Program-made: the position numbers and the translations under genes
Shown here: piece after piece, positions 9,801 to 17,919 of the stretch
Layout: the number at the start of each line of letters is the position of its first letter
Position numbering within the stretch: the first letter of the stretch is position 1
Source: an uncultured Clostridia bacterium
GTDB taxonomy: Bacteria; Bacillota; Clostridia; TANB77; CAG-508
Length of the DNA: 64,000 bases
NCBI GenBank assembly: GCA_934167445.1
Contig: CAKPKJ010000005.1
Coordinates: 62,001 to 126,000, forward strand
Direction: 5' to 3'
The notes under the pieces: generated by a model
Databases searched by the model: none
The model's input: the letters and a program-made list of their open reading frames with translations, nothing else
Told to the model about the DNA's origin: nothing

Positions 9801-9829
9801 AAATTACCACATAAAAGCTCCTAAGTCAA
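9801..9829 (-). promoter_or_regulatory. Promoter of the Spo0E-like gene
   Basis: Minus strand: -35 TTGACT (9824-9829), 17-bp spacer, -10 TAATTT (9801-9806), giving a leader of about 35 bases before the ATG at 9758. Confidence 0.65.
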
Positions 9830-9886
9830 GTATTTTCAATGCTTTTAATTGACTTTCGTACGACAGAATTCGACATTTTAGCTTAT

Positions 9887-9929
9887 AAAAAAACGGCATT
9901 ATATTTTTAATTTTATAAATACCGTTTTT
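9887..9929 (-). terminator. Terminator of the M16 peptidase pair
   Basis: AAAAACGG pairs with CCGTTTTT across an AT-rich loop, followed by further T residues on the minus strand, just beyond the end of the downstream M16 gene. Confidence 0.75.
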
Positions 9930-9964
9930 GCTACATTTTTTATTTTTTGCTTTTTCAATTTTTT

Positions 9965-11239
9965 CTAACTTTTTACAATAGATATAACCATTTTGTTCTC
10001 TTTAAATATATCATTCAACAATTGCTCTAAATATTCTACAGTAATCCCCTCAATTTCTTCTAAATAATCGAAACTACAAATTCCTTTTAGTGCATCTGTT
10101 AAAAACATTCTGGCTATATCTGAAACGTCGTTATATTCTCTAATATATCTTCCATATACCATTTTCTTTAGTCTTTCAAAATCTTTTTGATTTATTCCAT
10201 TTTCTTTCAATTGTTTTACTGTGTTTTTGAATTTTTCGTATACTTTGTCTGGATTTGTAGATTGTCCAGAAATTAATATATGTGCATATTCTCTTCCATA
10301 TTCATAACTTAATCCTTGCTCTCCAAATATTATTCCCTCTTTATATAATTTTTGATAAGTTTCAGAACTTTTTCCTAATATAATATTTAGCAAAATTTCT
10401 ATTGCAAGGTCTTTTTTTACTAGTTTCCTTTTATCTGTTTCAAGTTTATCCTTTATTCCAATTGTGTATAATGGCATACTAACTTCGAATTTATCTTCTA
10501 TTCTTGATTCTACTATAGACTCTTCTTCTGTAGGATTTATTCTTTTTATTTCTCCTTTGTTTATATTTTCTACTAATCTTTTTTTAACTTCTTCGAATAT
10601 TTTTTCTGGTTCAAAATCACCAACAATTACCATTATCATATTTGATGGATGATAAAATGTTTTATAACATTTATATAAGATTTCTTTATCAATATGGCTT
10701 ATTGTTTCTACAGTTCCTGCTACATCTATTTTTATTGGGTTTTTATGGTACATTATTTTTAATGCATTTAAATATACTTTCCAATCTGGATAATCATCAT
10801 ACATTTTTATTTCTTGTCCAATTATTCCTTTTTCTTTTTCAACATTTTCATCTGTAAAATATGGATGTTGTACATAATCCATTAATTCGTCCATTGCAGG
10901 ATAAAAGTTGTTTGTGCATTCAAATAAATATGCTGTGTGATCATTTGTTGTAAAAGCATTGGCATTTACTCCAAGTGCTGTTAATGTATCTAAACTATTT
11001 GTTCCATTTGGTTGTTCAAACAATTTGTGTTCTAAAAAATGTGCTACACCATTTGGCACTTCTGTTTCTTCAGTTTCTCCTGGTACAATAAATTTATTAT
11101 CATTTGATCCATAATTTGTTCCCCAAATCATGTACTTTTTTTGGATTCCTGGTTTTGGAACAAACATAACTGTTAATCCATTTTCCATTTTTTCAATATA
11201 TAATTTTTCTTTTACATTTGAATTTTCAATTATTTTCAT
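9965..11239 (-). CDS. M16 family zinc peptidase, catalytic member (YmfH-like)
   Basis: Insulinase-type zinc metalloendopeptidase, probably cytosolic. The inverted zinc motif HFLEH is at about residue 67, with the following Glu supplied around EKEKGIIGQEI. Residues 45-65 (VPGETEETEVPNGVAHF) fit the YmfH-type N-terminal domain, and the 424-residue length suits the two-domain half-clamshell. The gene immediately upstream encodes a second M16 protein lacking the zinc motif; such pairs form active/inactive heterodimers in Firmicutes (B. subtilis ymfF-ymfH). The ribosome binding site is weak. A stop-proximal hairpin repeat lies between the two genes. Confidence 0.85.
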   Translation of the reverse strand: MKIIENSNVKEKLYIEKMENGLTVMFVPKPGIQKKYMIWGTNYGSNDNKFIVPGETEETEVPNGVAHFLEHKLFEQPNGTNSLDTLTALGVNANAFTTNDHTAYLFECTNNFYPAMDELMDYVQHPYFTDENVEKEKGIIGQEIKMYDDYPDWKVYLNALKIMYHKNPIKIDVAGTVETISHIDKEILYKCYKTFYHPSNMIMVIVGDFEPEKIFEEVKKRLVENINKGEIKRINPTEEESIVESRIEDKFEVSMPLYTIGIKDKLETDKRKLVKKDLAIEILLNIILGKSSETYQKLYKEGIIFGEQGLSYEYGREYAHILISGQSTNPDKVYEKFKNTVKQLKENGINQKDFERLKKMVYGRYIREYNDVSDIARMFLTDALKGICSFDYLEEIEGITVEYLEQLLNDIFKENKMVISIVKS

Positions 11240-11286
11240 TGTCTTATTTTGTATAATAAAATGGTATTATACAAACTCCTTATATT

Positions 11287-11323
11287 ATATTTAGGCTTTT
11301 ACGGGATTTACCTATAAACCCTT
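11287..11323 (-). repeat. Stop-proximal hairpin repeat, copy 1
   Basis: Minus strand: GGGTTTATAGGTAAATCC, six bases, then AAAGCCTAAATAT. The first part folds into a 7-bp stem with one G-U pair and a UAGG loop. The same block occurs at 16915-16953 and, diverged, at 55394-55425, each time between a stop codon and the next gene's ribosome binding site. Confidence 0.7.
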
Positions 11324-11329
11324 GTTATT

Positions 11330-12601
11330 TTATTTTTTCAAAAAATATATTGTATTTATGCTTACTTTATTTGCAATATCTGTAACATTTTCTTTTGTTA
11401 TTTTTTCAATTCTATTTAAATACTCTTCTGGAGTTGTTTTTTCTTCTGATAATTCTTGTGAAAAATAATAAGTAATTCCTGTGTCTTGCTCATCTTTTAT
11501 TGCTTCAATTGTTGATTTTACAACTTTTTTACAATTTTCTAAGTCTTCTTCTGTAAATTTTCCTGTTTTCATATCTTCTATTTGTTCTTTTACAATTTTT
11601 AATGCTTTTTCAAAATTCGATATTTCTATTCCACAATTTATTATAATATTGTTTTTAAATCTAAAATAATTAGATGATGCTACATATGCCAAATGTGCCT
11701 TTTCTCTTACGTTTTGGAATAATTTTGATGTTGCTGTTCCTCCTAATATGCTATTATACATTAGCACGTCATATTTTTGATCAGCATTTTTTATATCAAT
11801 ATCTAAACCTAATACTAACTTTCCTTGTGCTACATCTAAATTTTCTGTGACGATTTTTTCTGCTTCGCTTAAGTTTACTTGCGCTATTTTTGGTTTTATA
11901 TATACTGGCTCTCTTCCTTCTAATTTCTGTATGTTTTCATTGTTTTTTATTATTTCGTATTCTTTTCCATTTAAAATTCCTGATAAAAATATATCAATTT
12001 TGCAAGTTTGTAATAGTTCTTTATAATACTCATATAAATTCTTTCCATTTATTTTTTCTAAATCTTCTTCATATCCATATTTAAATAAGCTGTATGGCTG
12101 ATTTTTATACATTTCTTCAATACATCTTGTCTGAGCATATCTTGCCTTGTTATCTTTTTTAGTGCCTATTAATTGTCTTATTGTGTTTTTTTCTTGTTCT
12201 ACATATTCTGGTAAAAATTCTCCATTTTCTATATATGGTGCAAATGTAATTTCTAGTAAATTTTCCATTGTTGTTTTTAATAGATCACCTTCTGATTGTG
12301 GTAAATATTTGTCATTGATTGTTTCTATATATAATTTTATAACTTGATTATCTCCTGTTTTGTCAAGCCCACAATCAAATATTGCTCCATATAACTCTTC
12401 CATTTTTTTGCTTATTTTTTCTTGGTCTTTCATATTCTTGCTACCACGTTTTAATAATAATGATATCAGTGCATTTTTAGTTACATTTTCTCTTGTCAAT
12501 TTTGTAGTTAAAAATATTGCCATTAAATTTGTTTTAAATTTATCTGTATTTATTGTATGAAATTTGATTCCTTGTTTGATCTCATTTTCTTTATATTCCA
12601 T
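11330..12601 (-). CDS. M16 family peptidase-like protein, non-catalytic partner (YmfF-like)
   Basis: 423 residues with the M16 fold pattern but no HxxEH: where the zinc motif should be, the segment reads LISLLLKRGSKNMKDQEKISKKM. The second half contains the conserved M16 stretch GTATSKLFQNVREKAHLAY. It is therefore the likely structural partner of the catalytic M16 protein encoded downstream. AAGGAGG lies seven bases before the ATG, and a TATAAT box is about 25 bases further upstream. Role in the cell is unknown; family members degrade or process peptides. Confidence 0.8.
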   Translation of the reverse strand: MEYKENEIKQGIKFHTINTDKFKTNLMAIFLTTKLTRENVTKNALISLLLKRGSKNMKDQEKISKKMEELYGAIFDCGLDKTGDNQVIKLYIETINDKYLPQSEGDLLKTTMENLLEITFAPYIENGEFLPEYVEQEKNTIRQLIGTKKDNKARYAQTRCIEEMYKNQPYSLFKYGYEEDLEKINGKNLYEYYKELLQTCKIDIFLSGILNGKEYEIIKNNENIQKLEGREPVYIKPKIAQVNLSEAEKIVTENLDVAQGKLVLGLDIDIKNADQKYDVLMYNSILGGTATSKLFQNVREKAHLAYVASSNYFRFKNNIIINCGIEISNFEKALKIVKEQIEDMKTGKFTEEDLENCKKVVKSTIEAIKDEQDTGITYYFSQELSEEKTTPEEYLNRIEKITKENVTDIANKVSINTIYFLKK

Positions 12602-12709
12602 TAGAATTCCTCCTTTTTATTCTTTCTTATTATACACTATAATTAGTAGTTTATTTAATTTTTCATAAAAATTTTACAAATTAATTTTAAAAATAATTAA
12701 TATAAATTC

Positions 12710-12738
12710 TTGAAAATTGGACATACTATTGATAAAAT
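12710..12738 (+). promoter_or_regulatory. Promoter of the diaminopentanoate dehydrogenase-like gene
   Basis: -35 TTGAAA (12710-12715), 17-bp spacer, -10 TAAAAT (12733-12738), about 70 bases before the start codon. Confidence 0.7.
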
Positions 12739-12740
12739 AT

Positions 12741-12791
12741 GGCTAACAAAAAATGTATACTTAATGGAAATTTTGTTATAGCCAGATTGGC
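12741..12791 (+). promoter_or_regulatory. Structured 5' leader with alternative hairpins
   Basis: The leader folds as GGCTAACAAAA (12741-12751) against TTTTGTTATAGCC (12771-12783) with one bulge. The closing GCC can instead form a small hairpin GCCAGATTGGC (12781-12791) just before the GGAGGT site. The two folds exclude each other, as in translational or attenuation switches. No known riboswitch class is recognisable. Confidence 0.45.
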
Positions 12792-12809
12792 AGAAATGGA
12801 GGTCTTTCT

Positions 12810-13886
12810 ATGGAGAGAAAAGTTAAAGTTGTACAATATGGAGTAGGCAAAATGAGTTTGTATACAATGAGATATGTATACGAAAAAGGTGGAGAAATTG
12901 TAGGTGCTGTTGATGTAAATCCAAATGTTATTGGCAAAGACATTGGTGAAATTTTAGGGACAGAAAATAAAGGAGTAAAAGTTGTATCTGCTGAAAATGC
13001 AAGAGAAATGTTACAAGAAGTTAAACCAGATATAGCAATTGTTACAACAATGAGTTTATTAAAAGATTTAGAAAATCCTTTATTGCTATGTGCTGAATTA
13101 GGTATTAATGCAATAACTACTTGTGAAGAAGCTTTTTACCCAGAGAATTCTAACCCTACATTAACAAACAAAATAAATGAATTAGCAAAGAAAAATAACT
13201 GTACTATTACAGGTAGTGGTTATCAGGATATTTACTGGGGTCAATTAATTTCTTCAATTGCAGGTTCTACACAAAAAATCACAAAAATAAAAGGTAGCTC
13301 AAGTTATAATGTTGAAGAATACGGTATTGCCCTTGCAAAAGCACATGGAGCTGGCCTTAGCTTAGAAGATTTTGATAAAGAAGTAGCTTCTGTTGATAAA
13401 ATAAGTAATGAAGAAAGACAAAAAATTATTGAAAGTGGTGAATATTTACCTTCTTATATGTGGAATGTAAATGGTTGGTTATGTGAAAAATTAGGGTTAA
13501 CTGTTAAATCTCAAACTCAAAAATGTGTACCTCAAACTTATAAAGAAGATTTATATTCTTCTACATTAGGAATGACTGTAAAAGCTGGTGATGCAACTGG
13601 TATGAGTGCTGTTGTCACTACAGAAACAGAAGAAGGTATTACAATTGAAAGCGAGTGTATTGGTAAAGTATATGCTCCAGATGAATTTGATAAAAACGAA
13701 TGGTCTATAATTGGTGAACCAGATACAACAATAATTGTAAATAAACCTGCTACTGTTGAGTTAACTTGTGCTTCTGTCGTTAATAGAATTCCTGATGTTA
13801 TTAATTCTAAAGCTGGTTATGTTCCAACTTGTGAATTTGGTGAATTAAATTTTAGAATTAAACCTTTAAATGAATATATAGATTAA
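12810..13886 (+). CDS. 2,4-Diaminopentanoate dehydrogenase-like oxidoreductase
   Basis: 358 residues with a DapB-like NAD(P)-binding N-terminus (VKVVQYGVGKMSLYTMRYV) and a C-terminal domain seen in 2,4-diaminopentanoate dehydrogenase (Ord) of clostridial ornithine fermentation: TGSGYQDIYWGQLISS, KAHGAGLSLEDF, and a final VPTCEFGELNFRIKP. Ord oxidises 2,4-diaminopentanoate to 2-amino-4-oxopentanoate. None of the other ornithine-degradation genes (oraSE, ortAB) is nearby, so the substrate here is uncertain. It is a single-gene unit with its own promoter, a structured leader and a long hairpin after the stop. GGAGGT precedes the ATG. Confidence 0.7.
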   Translation: MERKVKVVQYGVGKMSLYTMRYVYEKGGEIVGAVDVNPNVIGKDIGEILGTENKGVKVVSAENAREMLQEVKPDIAIVTTMSLLKDLENPLLLCAELGINAITTCEEAFYPENSNPTLTNKINELAKKNNCTITGSGYQDIYWGQLISSIAGSTQKITKIKGSSSYNVEEYGIALAKAHGAGLSLEDFDKEVASVDKISNEERQKIIESGEYLPSYMWNVNGWLCEKLGLTVKSQTQKCVPQTYKEDLYSSTLGMTVKAGDATGMSAVVTTETEEGITIESECIGKVYAPDEFDKNEWSIIGEPDTTIIVNKPATVELTCASVVNRIPDVINSKAGYVPTCEFGELNFRIKPLNEYID

Positions 13887-13893
13887 TAATATT

Positions 13894-13957
13894 AAACTGA
13901 GATATGTAAATGAATTGTCCACTTTTAGTGTGGTATCTTCAAAACATATCTCAGTTT
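13894..13957. terminator. Long convergent hairpin
   Basis: A perfect 13-bp stem (AAACTGAGATATG with CATATCTCAGTTT) encloses a 38-nt loop that itself contains CCAC...GTGG. It lies between two convergent genes. There is no long T-tract, so termination is plausible but not proven. Confidence 0.55.
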
Positions 13958-13993
13958 CTACGTGTTTATATTATAAAATTTATATTATAATTT

Positions 13994-15262
13994 TTAATTT
14001 AAATCTTTTATAATTGCTTTTGCTGCTTCTCTTCCAGAAAATGCTGCCCAAGCTACTGTTCCTCTTACTCCTGCCAAATCTCCTGCTGCATATATATTTT
14101 CTTTTGATGTTTGATAATTTTCATTGATTTTTATATTATTCCATTTATCTAATTCTAATCCTAATGTGTTTACAATTTTATCTGGATTTGAGCCTAATGC
14201 CATAATAATATAATCTGCATTTATTATATAATTACTTCCTTCAATATTTACAGGTGATAATCTGTTTTCACCTTCTTTTTGAACTAATTTAGTTTTTATT
14301 AGTTCAACTTTTTCTACTTTTTCATTTCCAATTATTTTCACAATGTTATTTTGAAATAAAAATTCTATTTTTTCATTTATTGCTGATTCAATTTCTTTGT
14401 CTTCAGCTGGCATCTGCTCTCTTGCTCTTCTATAAACAACTTTTACTTCTTTAGCTTCAAGTTTTTTAATTGTTCTTGCGCAGTCCATTGCTACATTTCC
14501 GCCACCTACAACAATCACTGTTTTTTCTTTATAATCTGGATGGCTATTATATTCTAGTAATTCGTTTCCACCATATACTCCAGTTAAATTTTCTCCTTCT
14601 ACTCCCATTTTTGAAGAACAATTTGCGCCAAATGCAAGAAAAATTTTGTCATATTCTTTTTCTAATTCTTGTATTGAAATATCTTTTCCTAATTCACTAT
14701 TGTATTTAACTTTAATTCCTAGATTCAATATATTTTCTACAGTTTTTTGCACTATATCTTTGCCTAGTCTAAATTCTGGTATTCCATGTACTAATAAACC
14801 ACCTAAATAATTATATTTTTCATATATTGTTACTTCTATCCCATTTTTAGCTAAAAATGCTGCAGCTGTTAGACCCGATGGTCCTGCTCCTATTACAGCT
14901 ACTTTTTTGTTCTTTTTATTTTGCAATTCTGCTTCCCATACTTTTTTTAAAGCTGTTTCATCTTTTACTACATTATCAAATACAAATGCCTCTAGTTCTC
15001 CTATTGAAACAGGTTCTCCTTTTATTCCTCTTACACATGAACCTTGACATTGTTTTTGATGTGGACATATTCTTCCACATACACCAGGAAGTACTGTTGT
15101 TTCACTTAAAATTTCATATGCTTTTTGATAATTTTTTTCTTTAACTTCCTGAATAAATTCTGGTATATTATTATGTAATGGGCAACCTTTTATTGAACAT
15201 GGTTTTGTTTTACAATGAAGGCAGTATTTAGCTTTTTCTTCTATTTCTTTCAATTTTTCCAT
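13994..15262 (-). CDS. GltD-like NAD(P)-dependent Fe-S flavoprotein
   Basis: Resembles the small subunit of glutamate synthase and related electron-bifurcating or NADPH-transferring proteins. The N-terminal Cys motif YCLHCKTKPCSIKGCPL and GVCGRICPHQKQCQGSC bind Fe-S clusters. Two dinucleotide folds follow: FAD at VIGAGPSGLTAAAFL and NAD(P) at VVGGGNVAMDCA. GDLAG near the C-terminus closes the FAD site. The frame extends upstream to 15325 without a ribosome binding site. AAAGGA directly abuts the ATG at 15262 and is nine bases from a TTG at 15253; either could be the start. No large glutamate synthase gene is adjacent, so the partner is unknown. Confidence 0.8.
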   Translation of the reverse strand: MEKLKEIEEKAKYCLHCKTKPCSIKGCPLHNNIPEFIQEVKEKNYQKAYEILSETTVLPGVCGRICPHQKQCQGSCVRGIKGEPVSIGELEAFVFDNVVKDETALKKVWEAELQNKKNKKVAVIGAGPSGLTAAAFLAKNGIEVTIYEKYNYLGGLLVHGIPEFRLGKDIVQKTVENILNLGIKVKYNSELGKDISIQELEKEYDKIFLAFGANCSSKMGVEGENLTGVYGGNELLEYNSHPDYKEKTVIVVGGGNVAMDCARTIKKLEAKEVKVVYRRAREQMPAEDKEIESAINEKIEFLFQNNIVKIIGNEKVEKVELIKTKLVQKEGENRLSPVNIEGSNYIINADYIIMALGSNPDKIVNTLGLELDKWNNIKINENYQTSKENIYAAGDLAGVRGTVAWAAFSGREAAKAIIKDLN

Positions 15263-15403
15263 TCCTTTCAATGTATGTTGACTTTTATTATAATTTTCAA
15301 GCCTAATTAAAAGTTTTAATATCATTAAAATGATTAATATTACTCTAAAAATTATATTTTGTTAATTTTATCTTATTAGCTTTTACTCGTCAATCATACT
15401 GAC

Positions 15404-15955
15404 TTACTTGTTTAATTCTCTTTCAACTAATTGTAAGTCTTTTATAAAATCAATTTTTTTACCTTCATCTCTAAGTAATGCTGCTGGGTGCCAGGTTGGC
15501 ATATATTTTATGCCCTTTTTCTCTATCCATTTTCCTCTTGAAGCTGTAATTCCATATTCTTTTCCTAAAATATGTTTTAATGCCACACTTCCTAATAATA
15601 CAATTATTTCTGGTTTTACTAATATTACTTGGTTTCTTAAGTAATTCATACAAGCTTTACATTCGTCTTCTTCTGGATTTCTGTTATTTGGTGGTCTGCA
15701 TTTTACAATATTAGCTATATATACTTCTTCCCTTTTAATTCCTAACATTTGAAAAGCTTTATTCATAAGTTGTCCAGCTCTTCCAACAAATGGTTCTCCT
15801 AACCTATCTTCGTCTGCTCCTGGTCCTTCACCTATAAACATTAATCTGGTATTTTTGTTTCCTACACCAAAAACAATATTTTGTCTTGTTGAATATAATT
15901 TACATTTATTGCACCCTTTAATTGATTCTTCTAATTCTTCCCAATTTTCAAACAT
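15404..15955 (-). CDS. Family-4 uracil-DNA glycosylase (Fe-S)
   Basis: Removes uracil from DNA to start base excision repair. 183 residues with the family-4 pattern: [43 protein letters not shown] and the C-terminal HPAALLR. The four cysteines (about 15, 18, 85, 101) suit a 4Fe-4S cluster. AAAGGATGG is suitably placed before the ATG. It follows the LD-carboxypeptidase gene by 15 bases, so the two are probably cotranscribed. Confidence 0.92.
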   Translation of the reverse strand: MFENWEELEESIKGCNKCKLYSTRQNIVFGVGNKNTRLMFIGEGPGADEDRLGEPFVGRAGQLMNKAFQMLGIKREEVYIANIVKCRPPNNRNPEEDECKACMNYLRNQVILVKPEIIVLLGSVALKHILGKEYGITASRGKWIEKKGIKYMPTWHPAALLRDEGKKIDFIKDLQLVERELNK

Positions 15956-15970
15956 TTTTGTTCCATCCTT

Positions 15971-16894
15971 TTATTTAACACATTTCTCTAATAATTCTAT
16001 TTTTATTTGTTTATTTGTATCTATTTTTGCTTTAACTCCTATTGGGATTGCTATTTTGGTTTCATTATGTCCAAAATTATTTGATTTAATAATTGGAAAA
16101 TTATATTCATTTCCTATTACATCTGTTACGATTTTTTCTAGTGATATTTCACTTATATGTTCATAATTTCCAATCCATAATCCATTTATTTCATCAAACA
16201 CACCGTTTTGTTTCATAAAATATAAATTTCTACTAACTACTGATGGATCTGATTCATATCCTAATTCTTCTAAAAATAATATTTTATTTTTAAAATTAAT
16301 TTTATATTTCCCTGCTACTAAACCTGTTGTTAAAGTAAGATTTCCGCCTATTAGTTCTCCTTCTGCTGTCCCTTCTTTTATAGTTTTATAACAATCTTTT
16401 TTTGCAACATCAAAGGTTGCATTTTCGCCAGAAAATCTTGCAATTGCTTGTTTATAGCTATAATCTGTTTCATCTGTTGCAACAGTTTTAAAATTAGTTG
16501 CACTAAATGTAGCTAACCCAGTTTTATTTGCAATCACATTAATTATTGAAGTAATGTCACTAAAACCTGCGATTATTTTAGGATTATTTTTAATTATTTC
16601 AAAATCTAAATAATCAAATACACTATTTGAATTTTCTCCGCCTTTGGCACACCATATCATATCTATGTCTTTATTTGCAAACATTTCATTTATATCATCT
16701 GCTTTTTCTTTTGCTGTTGCACTATATTCATTTGCATTTGAAAAGATATTTTTTGAAAAAACGACTTTATATCCATCTCTTTCGAGAATCTTTTTAGCTT
16801 TTTCTAGTTCTTCTACATTTTCTCCAATTATTGGATTTGATGGTGCCACGACTCCTATTGTATCACCTTTTTTTAATTTTTTGGGTATTATCAT
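15971..16894 (-). CDS. S66 family LD-carboxypeptidase
   Basis: Serine peptidase of family S66, which trims the terminal D-Ala of murein tetrapeptides in cell-wall recycling; the MccF immunity enzymes share the fold. The N-terminal strand [13 protein letters not shown] and [11 protein letters not shown] fit the family. The nucleophile is expected in AGFSDITSI, and the C-terminal catalytic His in [15 protein letters not shown]. No signal peptide is visible, consistent with cytosolic recycling. AAGGT lies nine bases before the ATG. Which S66 subgroup it belongs to is not decided from sequence alone. Confidence 0.85.
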   Translation of the reverse strand: MIIPKKLKKGDTIGVVAPSNPIIGENVEELEKAKKILERDGYKVVFSKNIFSNANEYSATAKEKADDINEMFANKDIDMIWCAKGGENSNSVFDYLDFEIIKNNPKIIAGFSDITSIINVIANKTGLATFSATNFKTVATDETDYSYKQAIARFSGENATFDVAKKDCYKTIKEGTAEGELIGGNLTLTTGLVAGKYKINFKNKILFLEELGYESDPSVVSRNLYFMKQNGVFDEINGLWIGNYEHISEISLEKIVTDVIGNEYNFPIIKSNNFGHNETKIAIPIGVKAKIDTNKQIKIELLEKCVK

Positions 16895-16914
16895 CGTTCA
16901 TTTACCTTTTTCAT

Positions 16915-16953
16915 ATATTTAGGTTTTTGAATTGGATTTACCTATAAACCCTT
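16915..16953 (-). repeat. Stop-proximal hairpin repeat, copy 2
   Basis: Minus strand: GGGTTTATAGGTAAATCC, then AAAAACCTAAATAT. The TAG stop of pgeF is in the predicted loop. Matches copy 1 at 11287-11323 over the hairpin without change. Confidence 0.7.
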
Positions 16954-17799
16954 ATCATTTATTTTTATTAATGCAGTAGCTAGTCCATATCCTTGTCTTT
17001 CAACTCTATATGAATGAATTAGATCTGAATTACAAACACTACAAATACCGCTATCTATAATATTTTCTTGTTTTAGTCCTTCTTGTTTCAATAAAATTTT
17101 ATTTATTAAAACAGTATCAATGTTCCATTTTTCTTTATCTTTTTGTTTTTCCATTATATCATTATTTTGTTCTATTTTTAAATCTTTAAATTCTTTTTCA
17201 AATATTTCTTTAACATCATTTTCAACTTCAAAATGACATTTTCTAATACTTGGGCATATACAGCAAATAATATTTTCTGGTTTGCAGTTAAATTTATTTA
17301 CCATTTTTTGAACAGTTTTTACTGAGATTCTTTGTATAGTTCCTCTCCAGCCTGAATGTACATTTGCAATCACTTTATTTACTGGGTCAAAAAACAATAA
17401 TAAAATACAGTCAGCATTTGTTGTTGCTAATGCTATATCTTTTTTATTTGTTATTAATCCATCTGTTTTATCATATACTTCTAAATTAAAGTCTGGCTCA
17501 TTTTTTAATATATGTTTTTCTACTATTTGTATTTTGTCTGTATGAGCTTGATTAGGCTTTACCATTTTGTTTAATTTGATATCAATACATTTTCCTAAGT
17601 TTTCGTAATCTTTAATTGCTTTTTTTGCTTCTTGTTCTGGCAATTTTTGTTTATTCGCCCTTGCTGTTCTAAAATTTTTATCTATTCCTAAAGAATACCC
17701 ATGTGTTATTATGTCACTGTATTTTAGTAACTTTCTAAATTGTAAATATTGTATTCCTTCTTTTTCAACATGGATTACATTTTCATTTGATAAGTCCAT
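16942..17799 (-). CDS. pgeF: PgeF/YlmD-type laccase-domain protein
   Basis: A multicopper-oxidase-fold protein (PF02578) that in other bacteria acts as a purine nucleoside phosphorylase/deaminase and edits peptidoglycan precursors carrying the wrong first amino acid. Metal-site motifs are TTNADCILL, VHSGWRGT and CCICPSIRKCHFEV. 285 residues, slightly long because of a charged insert around 205-230 (EQNNDIMEKQKDKEKW). AAGGAGGT precedes the ATG. It follows addB in the same direction. Confidence 0.87.
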   Translation of the reverse strand: MDLSNENVIHVEKEGIQYLQFRKLLKYSDIITHGYSLGIDKNFRTARANKQKLPEQEAKKAIKDYENLGKCIDIKLNKMVKPNQAHTDKIQIVEKHILKNEPDFNLEVYDKTDGLITNKKDIALATTNADCILLLFFDPVNKVIANVHSGWRGTIQRISVKTVQKMVNKFNCKPENIICCICPSIRKCHFEVENDVKEIFEKEFKDLKIEQNNDIMEKQKDKEKWNIDTVLINKILLKQEGLKQENIIDSGICSVCNSDLIHSYRVERQGYGLATALIKINDKGL

Positions 17800-17919
17800 T
17801 TTATCTCTTACCTCCTTATTCTGAATTTGTTACAAAATTTAAGCATTCTTGGTTAATACTTTTTTATAAAACGTTACCTATAAATCTGGCAAATAATATA
17901 TAAACTTATATTTCATTTT

